Positions 1 through 7,771 of a DNA stretch of 64,000 bases are shown piece after piece. The notes below the pieces were generated by a model. It was not told where the DNA came from, made no database searches, and saw only the letters and a list, made by a program, of their open reading frames with translations. The position numbers and the translations under genes were made by a program. The stretch's first letter is position 1; every line of letters starts with the position of its first letter. Source of the stretch: Bradyrhizobium sp. ORS 375. GTDB lineage: Bacteria > Pseudomonadota > Alphaproteobacteria > Rhizobiales > Xanthobacteraceae. The DNA is taken from NCBI RefSeq assembly GCF_000239775.1, contig NZ_CAFI01000497.1, forward strand, positions 1 through 64,000, given 5' to 3'.

Positions 1-20
1 TGTTGGTCCAAGCGGAGCGC

Positions 21-1541
21 CTACGCCTCCACCTTCGCCGCTGGCGGGCTCGACTTCCCGAAGCTCGCCACCAGCCGATCGATCAACGGCCAGAACAACA
101 GCACGATGGCCAGGGTCGTGATCGTGCCGACCAGGCCGTTGGCCCAGAACACCTTCATGTTGCCGCCGGAAATGATCATCGACTGCCGGAACGCATCCTC
201 GGCGCGGCTGCCGAGCACCAGCGCCAGGGTGAACGGCGCCAGCGGAATCTTGATCTTCTTGAAGACGTAGCCGACGACGCCGAAGCCGAGCATCAGCCAG
301 ACGTCGAACATCGCGTTCTGGATCGCATAGGCGCCGATCGCGCAGGACACCACGATCATCGGCGCCACCGCCGCGAACGGCACGCGCAGGATCGAGGCGA
401 AGATCGGCACGGTCGAGAGCACCAGCACGAGGCCGACGACGTTGCCGAGATACATCGAGGCGATCAGGCCCCAGACGAAATCCTTGTGCTCGACGAACAG
501 CAGCGGTCCGGGATTGAGGCCCCACACCATCAGGCCGCCAAGCAGGATCGCCGCGGTGCCGGAGCCGGGAATGCCGAGCGCGAGCATCGGCAGCAGCGCG
601 GCGGTGCCCGAGGCGTGCGCCGCCGTCTCAGGCGCGAACACGCCCTCGATGCGGCCCTTGCCAAAGCTGTCCTGGTCCTTGGAGAAGCGCTTGGCGAGGT
701 TGTAGCCCATGAAGGAGGCCGCGATTGCGCCGCCCGGCGTGATGCCAAGCCAGCAGCCGATCACCGAGGAGCGGAACAGCGTCATCCAGTATTTCGGCAG
801 GTCTTTCCAGACCGCGAGCACCGTGCGCAGCGAGATCGACGCGGCATGGCCGCGCAGCGCGAGGCGCTCCTCCATCGTCAGCAGGATCTCGCTGATGCCG
901 AACAGGCCGATGACGGCGACCAGGAAGTTGACGCCGCGCAGCAGATCGGTCGAGCCGAAGGTCATCCGCAGCTGGCCGGACACGGTGTCCATGCCGACGC
1001 CCGCGAGCAGCAGGCCGAGCGACATCGCGATGACGGTCTTGTGCTTGTCCTCGCGGCCGAGGCCCACGAACGAGCAGAAGGTGAGCAGGTAGACCGCGAA
1101 GAACTCCGGCGGACCGAACTTCAGCGCAAACGACGAGATCCACGGCGCCAGGAACGTGATCAGCAGCACCGCGACCAGCGAGCCGATGAAGGAGGAGGTG
1201 AACGCCGCCGTCAGCGCCTCCGCAGCCTTGCCCTGCTGCGCCATCGGATAGCCGTCAAAGGTGGTCGCGACCGACCAGGCCTCGCCAGGGATGTTGAACA
1301 GGATCGAGGTGATGGCGCCGCCGAACAGCGCGCCCCAGTAGATGCAGGACAGCATCACGATGGCCGAGGTCGGGTCCATCGAGAAGGTCAGCGGCAGCAG
1401 GATCGCGACGCCGTTGGGACCGCCGAGCCCCGGCAGCACGCCGACGAAAACGCCGAGCACCAGCCCGACCATCATCAAGAGCAGCGTCTTCCAGGTCAGG
1501 AGGACCGCGAACCCGTGCAGCAGCAGACCCAAGGCTTCCAT
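21..1541 (-). CDS. tctA: Tripartite tricarboxylate transporter large permease TctA
   Basis: This is the 506-residue large membrane subunit of a TctCBA tripartite tricarboxylate transporter. Such systems take up carboxylates across the inner membrane using a periplasmic binding protein (TctC), a small permease (TctB) and this channel subunit. The family-typical glycine/proline motif GVLPGLGGPNGVAILLPLTF lies near residues 36-55, and long hydrophobic segments run along the whole protein. The length matches the family norm of about 500. It is the last gene of a minus-strand tctC-tctB-tctA run and is separated from tctB by 120 bp that hold a palindromic repeat. The substrate cannot be read from the sequence. 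The neighbouring aminotransferases and 2-hydroxyacid dehydrogenase suggest a small hydroxy- or oxo-acid. Confidence 0.93.
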   Translation of the reverse strand: MEALGLLLHGFAVLLTWKTLLLMMVGLVLGVFVGVLPGLGGPNGVAILLPLTFSMDPTSAIVMLSCIYWGALFGGAITSILFNIPGEAWSVATTFDGYPMAQQGKAAEALTAAFTSSFIGSLVAVLLITFLAPWISSFALKFGPPEFFAVYLLTFCSFVGLGREDKHKTVIAMSLGLLLAGVGMDTVSGQLRMTFGSTDLLRGVNFLVAVIGLFGISEILLTMEERLALRGHAASISLRTVLAVWKDLPKYWMTLFRSSVIGCWLGITPGGAIAASFMGYNLAKRFSKDQDSFGKGRIEGVFAPETAAHASGTAALLPMLALGIPGSGTAAILLGGLMVWGLNPGPLLFVEHKDFVWGLIASMYLGNVVGLVLVLSTVPIFASILRVPFAAVAPMIVVSCAIGAYAIQNAMFDVWLMLGFGVVGYVFKKIKIPLAPFTLALVLGSRAEDAFRQSMIISGGNMKVFWANGLVGTITTLAIVLLFWPLIDRLVASFGKSSPPAAKVEA

Positions 1542-1563
1542 GATTTCAATCCAACTGTTACCG

Positions 1564-1645
1564 CGTCATTGCGAGCGCAGCGAAGCAATCCAGAGTCGAA
1601 TGCGGAGCCCTGGATTGCTTCGTCGCTACGCTCCTCGCAATGACG
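1564..1645. repeat. Intergenic palindromic repeat, copy 1
   Basis: An imperfect inverted repeat of about 82 bp begins CGTCATTGCGAG and ends CTCGCAATGACG. Its inner arms are GAAGCAATCCAG and CTGGATTGCTTC. A second copy with the same arms lies at 10765-10847. It would fold into a long hairpin in RNA. It resembles the REP/BIME-like intergenic palindromes that are common in Bradyrhizobium and Rhodopseudomonas. Its place between tctB and tctA could weaken read-through into tctA, but that is inference. Confidence 0.85.
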
Positions 1646-1661
1646 GGAGAGAGACCGGTGA

Positions 1662-2204
1662 TTAGTACCCGAACGCCGCTTCGAGCGGTCCCTTGGGCAT
1701 GAGCACGTCGAACACGATATCGAAGGTCACGAACATCACGGCGCTGAACAGGAACGCCGTGAGCAGCGATTTCCAGATCGCGATCTTGCCGACGACGCGC
1801 ATGAAGCCGGCGATCAAGAGGAAGCTCGCGACGTAGATGCCGAGAAACTGCATCGCGATGCAGAACAGCAGGGTCGGCACGAACACCGCCATGACGCGGC
1901 GCAGCTGCGCCCGCGTCACGAAGGTCTCGGCCGCTTCCTTGCGCGACAGGAAGGCGGCGCCGATGCCGTACAGGCTGGCGCCGCCGAGGATCACCGAGAG
2001 ATAGAACGGGAAGTAGCCGGGCTCCGGACCGGTCGAGTCCCAGGACGCGCCAGTCCGCCAATTGTCCCACGCCAGAACGACGGCCAGCGCCAGCAAGAGC
2101 AGCGACACCGCGACGTCGACGGTCCGGTTGGAGGTGACGGACGGAGAATTCTCCTCCGGCGCGGTCGGATCGTCGACGGCGATCTCGAGCTCAGCGTTGG
2201 ACAT
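1662..2204 (-). CDS. tctB: Tripartite tricarboxylate transporter small permease TctB
   Basis: A 180-residue small membrane subunit of the Tct transporter. After a charged N-terminus of about 25 residues there are four hydrophobic stretches, at roughly residues 28-46, 58-78, 100-130 and 135-160. This matches the four-helix TctB architecture and length. The gene lies between tctC (33 bp upstream in the direction of transcription) and tctA, the usual tctCBA order. It is expected to sit in the inner membrane and bridge TctA with the substrate-loaded TctC. The identification rests on topology and context more than on a sharp motif. Confidence 0.9.
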   Translation of the reverse strand: MSNAELEIAVDDPTAPEENSPSVTSNRTVDVAVSLLLLALAVVLAWDNWRTGASWDSTGPEPGYFPFYLSVILGGASLYGIGAAFLSRKEAAETFVTRAQLRRVMAVFVPTLLFCIAMQFLGIYVASFLLIAGFMRVVGKIAIWKSLLTAFLFSAVMFVTFDIVFDVLMPKGPLEAAFGY

Positions 2205-2236
2205 CGATCTTCCCTACTCCCCTCGTCTCGTCCGGC

Positions 2237-3223
2237 CTACTTGGCGACGAAGCCGGCTTCCGTCATCAGCTGCTTGTTGAGCGAGCCGTCCTCTTCGAGG
2301 AACTGCAGCATGTCCTTGCCGGTGAGGAAGATCGGCTTCAGCGCCTGCTTCTCCATGTAGTCCTTGTATTCCGGAGTCTGCACCAGCTTGCTGAACAGGT
2401 CGACGTAGAACTCCTGCTGCTCCTGGGTCACCTTGCCCGGCAGGAACATGCCGCGCAGCATCAGATACTGCACGTCCAGCCCCTGCTCCTTGCAGGTCGG
2501 AATGTCGTTCCAGGACTGCGTCTCCGTCACCTTGGTGGTGTAGGAGATGCGCTCCTTGTCGAACACGCAGAGCGGACGCACCTGGCCGGCGCGCCAGACC
2601 TCGAGATTCTCGGAAGGGTTGTTGACGTTGGATTCGGTGTGACCGCCGACCAGCTGGGTCGCGGCTTCGCCACCGGACTTGTAGGGCAGATAGGAGAACT
2701 TCGCGCCGGTCTTCTTCTCCATGAAGACAGTGAGCACGTGATCCTCGCGCTTCGAGCCGGTGCCACCCATCTTGAACGGCGAGCTCGAGGCCTTGGCGGC
2801 GTCGATGAACTCCTTCACGGTCTTCGGACCGTTGACGTTGTCCCACAGCACGAACTGATCGAGCGCGATCACTGCGATCGGCGACAGCTCACGCCAGTCG
2901 AACGGCAGCTTGGCCGACAGCGGCAGCATGTAGATCAGCGAATAGGCAATCAGCACCTTGTTCGGATCGCCGTCGCTGGACTTCATGTACATCAGCGCTT
3001 CGGCACCGGACGCACCGCCTTTCAGCGACACGACGACGGGCTGCTTCAGCAGATTGTTCTTCTGGATCGCGGCTTGCATCATCCGCGCCATCTGATCGGA
3101 TGCACCGCCGGCGCCGGCGGCAACGACGATCTCGACCGGCTTGGTCGGCTCCCAGCCGGCGAAGGCCGGAGCGGTCGCGAAAAGGGCGGCTGTTGTGGCC
3201 GCGATCTTGATCAGGTTACGCAC
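2237..3223 (-). CDS. tctC: Periplasmic tricarboxylate-binding protein TctC
   Basis: A 328-residue extracytoplasmic solute receptor of the Bug/TctC family. Residues 1-22 form a Sec-type signal peptide with an AFA cleavage motif. The mature protein starts GWEPTKPVEIVV followed by AAGAGGASD, the TctC ligand loop that holds carboxylates. The length is typical (about 320-330). It leads the tctCBA part of the minus-strand operon and lies 132 bp downstream of the crotonase gene, so it is probably co-transcribed with the aminotransferases. The substrate is unknown. Confidence 0.92.
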   Translation of the reverse strand: MRNLIKIAATTAALFATAPAFAGWEPTKPVEIVVAAGAGGASDQMARMMQAAIQKNNLLKQPVVVSLKGGASGAEALMYMKSSDGDPNKVLIAYSLIYMLPLSAKLPFDWRELSPIAVIALDQFVLWDNVNGPKTVKEFIDAAKASSSPFKMGGTGSKREDHVLTVFMEKKTGAKFSYLPYKSGGEAATQLVGGHTESNVNNPSENLEVWRAGQVRPLCVFDKERISYTTKVTETQSWNDIPTCKEQGLDVQYLMLRGMFLPGKVTQEQQEFYVDLFSKLVQTPEYKDYMEKQALKPIFLTGKDMLQFLEEDGSLNKQLMTEAGFVAK

Positions 3224-3355
3224 GTGTTTTCATCCCCGTTCGAAGCGCCAGCTTGTGTCCTACCAGGATACTGCCGGCTTATTGTGGTCACTTCAAGAAC
3301 ACAAGCGAGATGCGGCCTCATGTCCTCGGCATAAGGTCGCAAGGCCAGCATCGGA

Positions 3356-4153
3356 CTACTTGCCTTTCCAGTTCGGCGTCCGCTTGTTCAGGAACGCGTC
3401 CATGCCCTCGCGGAAATCCTCGCTCATATAGGCGCGCAGGATGAGGTCCTCGCCCTCGTCGCGCGACAGCGTGCGACGGATGCGGCGCACCGCCTCCTTG
3501 GTCACTTCGAGCGTGATCGGCGCATGCGAGGCGACGAGCCTGGCCGTCTCCAGCGCGCGCGTCTGCAACGTCTCGACGTCGGGCACGATCTCGTTGAGCA
3601 GGCCGAGCGCAAGCGCCTCCGGCGCTTCCACCAGCCGCGCCTTGAAGATCAGATCCTTGGTGCGCGCCGGCCCGATCAGCGAGACCACGCGCGAGATGTT
3701 CGACATCGACAGGCAATTTCCGAGCGTTCGCGCGATCGGAAAGCCCATGCGTGTGCTCTCGGTGCCGATGCGGATGTCGCAGCAGGCGGCGATGCCGGCG
3801 CCGCCGCCGGTGCAGGCGCCCGCGATCGCCGCGATCACCGGGACGCGACACAGCTCGAGCGTGCCGAGCACGCGGTCGATGCGCGCCTCGTAGTCGAGCG
3901 CGTCCTGCGCGGTCTTGAAGGCGCGAAACTGGGAGATGTCGGTGCCGGAGGCGAAGGCCTTGTCGCCGGCGCCGGTCAGGATCAGCGCCTTGATCGACCG
4001 GTCGGCATTGATGGCCTCGCAGATCGAGGCCATCTGGTCGTACATCGCGAAGGTCATCGCGTTGCGCGCCTGCGGCCGGTTGAAGGTGATCTTGGCGATG
4101 CCGTCGTCGACGGCATAGATCAGATCGTCGGAGCCGCTCGCAGGCGCGTTCAT
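3356..4153 (-). CDS. Enoyl-CoA hydratase/isomerase family protein, catalytic glutamates absent
   Basis: A 265-residue crotonase-fold protein. The N-terminal half carries the family oxyanion segment LTGAGDKAFASGTDI and the glycine-rich segment GACTGGGAGIAACCD. Against the rat enoyl-CoA hydratase pattern, the first catalytic Glu (in GGGCEL) aligns with Gly, and the second (in the PE motif) aligns with Ile in GFPIART. Simple hydratase activity is therefore doubtful. It may be an isomerase, decarboxylase or hydrolase of the superfamily. Its ATG shares one base with the TGA of the upstream aminotransferase gene (TGATG), a strong sign of translational coupling, so its job is probably tied to the aminotransferase pathway. 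Confidence 0.88.
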   Translation of the reverse strand: MNAPASGSDDLIYAVDDGIAKITFNRPQARNAMTFAMYDQMASICEAINADRSIKALILTGAGDKAFASGTDISQFRAFKTAQDALDYEARIDRVLGTLELCRVPVIAAIAGACTGGGAGIAACCDIRIGTESTRMGFPIARTLGNCLSMSNISRVVSLIGPARTKDLIFKARLVEAPEALALGLLNEIVPDVETLQTRALETARLVASHAPITLEVTKEAVRRIRRTLSRDEGEDLILRAYMSEDFREGMDAFLNKRTPNWKGK

Positions 4154-5346
4154 CAGGCCACCTTCGGGATCGGCGCGGCCTCGCGCGCCTTGAGGACATC
4201 CATCGCCGCGAGCACGCCACCGGCGCGATGCGGCACATTGGCGAGCGCAAGGCCCATCTCGACGCCGGACAGCGTGCCCATCAGCATCAGGTCGTTGAAA
4301 TGACCGATATGGCCGATGCGGAACACCTTGCCCTTGATCTTGTTCAGGCCGGTGCCGAGCGACATGTCGAAGTTCTCGAGCACGGTCTTGCGGAACGCAT
4401 CGGCATCATGGCCCTCGGGCATGACGACGCCGGTGAGCGCCGGCGAATGCGCCTGCGCGTCCTGGCACTGGGTGTCGAGGCCCCAGGCCTTGACCGCCGC
4501 GCGCGTCGCGAGGCTGTGGCGGCGGTGGCGCGCGAACACGTTCTCGTGGCCCTCCTCCTCCAGCATCTTCAGCGCCTCGTTGAGACCCATCAGGAGATTG
4601 CAGGCCGGCGTGTAGGGGAAGGTGCCGAGCTTGTTGAAGGTGATGACCTCCTGCCAGTCCCAGTAGGAGCGCATTCCCGGATTGGACTTGGCGACGGCGA
4701 GCGCCTTCTCCGAAACGGCATTGAAGCCGAGGCCTGGCGGCAGCATCAGGCCCTTCTGCGAGCCTGCGACGGAGACGTCGATGCCCCAGGCGTCGTGCTC
4801 ATACTCCATCGAGCCCAAGCCCGAGATGGTGTCGACCATCAGCAGCGCCGGATGACCGGCGCGGTCGAGCGCCTTGCGCACTTCGAGCGGCGGCGTCAGG
4901 CAGCCGGTCGAGGTCTCGTTGTGCACGATGCACACGGCCTTGATCTTGTGCGCCTTGTCATCGACGAGCCGTTGCTCGATCGCAGCGATATCGGCGCCAT
5001 GGCGCCAGTCGCCCGACACGAAGTCGACGTCGAGCTTGAATTTGTCGGCGATGCCCTTCCACAGCACCGCGAACTGGCCGGTCTCGGCCATCAGCACCTT
5101 GTCGCCGGGCGCCAGCGTGTTGACGATCGCAGCTTCCCACGCACCGGTGCCGGACGACGGATAGATGATGACCGGCTGCTTGGTGCGGAAGATCCGCTGG
5201 CTGGCCGCCATCACCGCGAAGCCGAGCTCGGCGAACTCCGGACCGCGATGGTCCAGCGTCGGCATGTCCATCGCGCGGAGCACGCGGTCGGGCACGTTGG
5301 TCGGCCCCGGAATCTGAAGAAAATGCCGTCCTGTGTGCACAGTCAT
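4153..5346 (-). CDS. Class V alanine/serine-glyoxylate-type aminotransferase, copy A
   Basis: A 397-residue PLP enzyme of the alanine-glyoxylate/serine-glyoxylate aminotransferase family. It shows the family start RHFLQIPGPTNVPDRVLRAM, the PSSGTGAWEAA cofactor-phosphate segment, MVDTISGLGS with the PLP-ring Asp, and the Schiff-base lysine in AGSQKGLMLPPGL. I chose the ATG at 5346 over in-frame upstream starts because the homology begins there and a GGGGA-type ribosome site precedes it. It is clearly paralogous to the gene at 5555-6760. The two lie in tandem with 208 bp between them, and this copy overlaps the crotonase gene. The likely role is transfer of an amino group to or from glyoxylate; the amino donor is not known. 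Confidence 0.9.
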   Translation of the reverse strand: MTVHTGRHFLQIPGPTNVPDRVLRAMDMPTLDHRGPEFAELGFAVMAASQRIFRTKQPVIIYPSSGTGAWEAAIVNTLAPGDKVLMAETGQFAVLWKGIADKFKLDVDFVSGDWRHGADIAAIEQRLVDDKAHKIKAVCIVHNETSTGCLTPPLEVRKALDRAGHPALLMVDTISGLGSMEYEHDAWGIDVSVAGSQKGLMLPPGLGFNAVSEKALAVAKSNPGMRSYWDWQEVITFNKLGTFPYTPACNLLMGLNEALKMLEEEGHENVFARHRRHSLATRAAVKAWGLDTQCQDAQAHSPALTGVVMPEGHDADAFRKTVLENFDMSLGTGLNKIKGKVFRIGHIGHFNDLMLMGTLSGVEMGLALANVPHRAGGVLAAMDVLKAREAAPIPKVA

Positions 5347-5554
5347 TGGCGTCCATCCCCGGTCATTTGGTTGGTGCGCGGACGTGGCATCCCACGCGCT
5401 CGCCGCGCTTTTCTCCCGCCAGACCGCTGGCGTCAACACAGAAGACGCAAGCACCGATCGCTTCGGGCTGACATCCCTCGGGTGCACACACATCTCCCTT
5501 TTCTGTGCAGTGCGGCATGACCGGAACGGCCAAGCCGCTGCACGCGATTTGACC

Positions 5555-6760
5555 TTATTTCACCACCGCTAGATGCCGTGGCGCATTGCCGGGCAGCGGC
5601 TGCTCCAACAGCGCCATCGCGGCATCGACGCCGCCGGCGCGGTGCGGCACGCCGGCCACGCGCAGCCCCATCTCGACACCGCTCAGCGCAGCCATCAGGG
5701 TCAGCGCGTTGCACTCGCCGAGATGGCCGATGCGGAACACCTTGCCGGCGACCTTCGACAGCCCCGAGCCGAGCGACATGTTGAAATTGTCGAGCACGAC
5801 CTGGCGGAACTGATCGGCATCATGGCCGGGCGGCATCAGCACGGCGGTCAGCACCGGGGAATAATCCTTCGGCTCCTGGCACAGCACCTCGAGGCCCCAA
5901 TGCTCCACTGCCGCCCGCGTCGCGGCCGCGAGCTTCTGGTGGCGCGCGAACACCTGATCGAGCCCCTCCTCGAGCAGCATCGCAATGGCTTCGCGCAGGC
6001 CGTAGAGCAGGTTCGTCGCCGGCGTGTAGGGAAAGAAGCCGTTCGCGTTCGGCTTCAGCATGTCCTCCCAATCCCAGAACGAACGCGGCATCTTGTTGGT
6101 CCTGGCGACCGCGCGTGCCTTGTCCGAGATGGCGTTGAAGCCGAGCCCCGGCGGCAGCATGAATCCCTTCTGCGAGCAGGACACCGCGACGTCGACCTTC
6201 CACTCGTCGAAGCGGAAGTCAGCGGAGGCGAGACCGGAGATGGTATCGACCATCAGCAGCGCCGGATGCCCGGCGCGATCCATCGCGGCCCGCACCTCGG
6301 CGATCCGGCTGGTCGCGCCGGTGGAGGTCTCGTTGTGCACGACCATGACGGCCTTGAGCTGATGCGCCGTGTCGGCTGCGAGCTTCTCCTCGATGACGGC
6401 GGGATCGATGCCACGGCGCCAGTCTCCCGGGATGAAGTCGACCACGATGCCCCAACGCGCCGCCATCTGCCGCCACAAGGTGGCGAAGTGGCCGGTCTCG
6501 ACCATCAGCACCTTATCGCCCGAGGACAGCGTGTTGACGATCGCGGCTTCCCAGGCGCCCGTGCCGGACGACGGGTAGATGATCACCGGGCTCTTGGTCT
6601 TGAAGATTGCCTGCGAGCCACTGAGCACGGCCTTGCCGAGCTCGGCGAACTCGGCGCTGCGGTGGTCGATGACCGGCATGTCCATCGCCCGCAGCACGCG
6701 CTCGGGGACAGGGCTTGGACCCGGAATATGCAGGAAATGACGACCTTGATAACGGGTCAC
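5555..6760 (-). CDS. Class V alanine/serine-glyoxylate-type aminotransferase, copy B
   Basis: A 401-residue paralogue of the adjacent downstream gene. It has the same order of motifs: RHFLHIPGPSPVPERVLRAM, PSSGTGAWEAA, VDTISGLAS, and the PLP lysine in CSQKGFMLPPGL. I chose the GTG at 6760 because GGAGCT precedes it at good spacing and the protein then starts like copy A. It is the first gene of the minus-strand operon and diverges from the GntR regulator gene. A palindrome, ATTGCATGCAAA, lies 40 bp upstream of the start. Having two paralogues side by side suggests two related substrates or two consecutive steps. Confidence 0.9.
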   Translation of the reverse strand: MTRYQGRHFLHIPGPSPVPERVLRAMDMPVIDHRSAEFAELGKAVLSGSQAIFKTKSPVIIYPSSGTGAWEAAIVNTLSSGDKVLMVETGHFATLWRQMAARWGIVVDFIPGDWRRGIDPAVIEEKLAADTAHQLKAVMVVHNETSTGATSRIAEVRAAMDRAGHPALLMVDTISGLASADFRFDEWKVDVAVSCSQKGFMLPPGLGFNAISDKARAVARTNKMPRSFWDWEDMLKPNANGFFPYTPATNLLYGLREAIAMLLEEGLDQVFARHQKLAAATRAAVEHWGLEVLCQEPKDYSPVLTAVLMPPGHDADQFRQVVLDNFNMSLGSGLSKVAGKVFRIGHLGECNALTLMAALSGVEMGLRVAGVPHRAGGVDAAMALLEQPLPGNAPRHLAVVK

Positions 6761-6799
6761 GACAGAGCTCCGGGCGTAGACGGCATTCTGGCACCTATG

Positions 6800-6811
6800 A
6801 TTGCATGCAAA
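6800..6811. promoter_or_regulatory. Candidate GntR-family operator 1
   Basis: ATTGCATGCAAA contains the perfect 10 bp palindrome TTGCATGCAA. It lies in the 127 bp divergent gap between aminotransferase B (start 6760, minus) and gntR (start 6888, plus). The same palindrome recurs at 7677-7686, before the dehydrogenase gene. GntR/FCD regulators typically bind short palindromes of this size, so this is a good candidate operator for the adjacent regulator. Function is inferred. Confidence 0.65.
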
Positions 6812-6887
6812 ATATCGCTCGGCAAGCAATTAACGCATTCATATATGAGGTCGACCCCATCTGTAACACCCGCTACAATGTGACGAC

Positions 6888-7649
6888 ATGAGTTCCACGA
6901 TTCCCGACATCGAGACCCCCTCTGTGGCAGATCCTGGCGGTCGCCCGCCCGCGGCGCGCGACGAGATCTCGTTGCATGACGAGATCCTGGCCCGGTTGCG
7001 CGACTACATCGTCGAGGGCCATGTCGCCGATGGCGGCCGGCTATCCGAGCGGCAATTGTGCGAGATGCTCGGTGTGTCGCGCACCCCTCTGCGCGAGGCA
7101 CTGAAGGTCCTGGCCGCCGAGGGTCTGGTCGAACTGCTGCCCAATCGCGGCGCCCGCGTCCGCCCGCTGAGCGCGGCCGACATCCGCGAATTGTTCGACT
7201 TGATGGGTGGCCTCGAAGGCCTCGCCGGCCGCCTGGCCTGCGAGAAGATCTCGGATGAAGACATCGAAAAAATCGAGCAATATCATCACGACATGTACGG
7301 CTTTTACATGCGGCAAGACATGCAGGGCTATTTCCGCATGAACCAGCTCATCCACCGCGCGATCGTCGATGCCGCCGCCAACGCCACGCTTCACGCCACA
7401 TATGAGAGCCTTGCGGGACGCATTCGCCGGGTGCGTTTCTCGGCCAACTTCGCCCGCAAGCGGGAGCGCTGGAGCGAGGCCATGCGCGAGCATGAGCTGA
7501 TCCTCGACGCGCTGCGCCGCCGCGCCGGCAGCGAGCTGTCCGACATCCTGTTTCAGCATCTGCGCAACAAGGGCGCCGCGGCGATCGCCTACTTTGCTGA
7601 AGGCGTAGATGGCGCTCCAACCGGCGTCGCCGCAAAGCCGGCAGGATAG
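6888..7649 (+). CDS. GntR family (FCD subfamily) transcriptional regulator
   Basis: A 253-residue regulator. The N-terminal winged helix-turn-helix spans about residues 28-95 (LHDEILARLRDYIVEGH, then LSERQLCEMLGVSRTPLREAL, a classic GntR signature). The C-terminal all-helical FCD ligand-binding domain spans about residues 100-235 and includes MNQLIHRAIVDAAANATL with a metal-site-like His. FCD regulators usually respond to carboxylates. It diverges from the aminotransferase operon and precedes the dehydrogenase gene, and identical palindromes occur on both sides of it. It therefore probably controls the whole 0-11 kb locus and itself. Confidence 0.93.
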   Translation: MSSTIPDIETPSVADPGGRPPAARDEISLHDEILARLRDYIVEGHVADGGRLSERQLCEMLGVSRTPLREALKVLAAEGLVELLPNRGARVRPLSAADIRELFDLMGGLEGLAGRLACEKISDEDIEKIEQYHHDMYGFYMRQDMQGYFRMNQLIHRAIVDAAANATLHATYESLAGRIRRVRFSANFARKRERWSEAMREHELILDALRRRAGSELSDILFQHLRNKGAAAIAYFAEGVDGAPTGVAAKPAG

Positions 7650-7675
7650 ACTAAGGTCGAGTTCGATCTCCTCAA

Positions 7676-7687
7676 ATTGCATGCAAT
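7676..7687. promoter_or_regulatory. Candidate GntR-family operator 2
   Basis: ATTGCATGCAAT is a perfect 12 bp palindrome. It lies just after the gntR stop and 84 bp before the chosen ATG of the FAD/Fe-S dehydrogenase. TTGACG, a possible -35 element, starts four bases later, so a bound repressor would overlap the promoter. It shares its core with operator 1 at 6800-6811. Confidence 0.65.
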
Positions 7688-7771
7688 CCGGTTGACGCTC
7701 TTCCACAAATGATTGACACCGGGCCCAGGCCCGTGGAACTGCGACACGACCAGGGCCGACCAGGGATCACC

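Noticed and set aside
3-1643. Long plus-strand open frame of 546 codons opposite tctA
   Set aside because: It is rich in Arg, Gln, Asp and His, as antisense of a high-GC gene gives, and tctA on the other strand has clear motifs.
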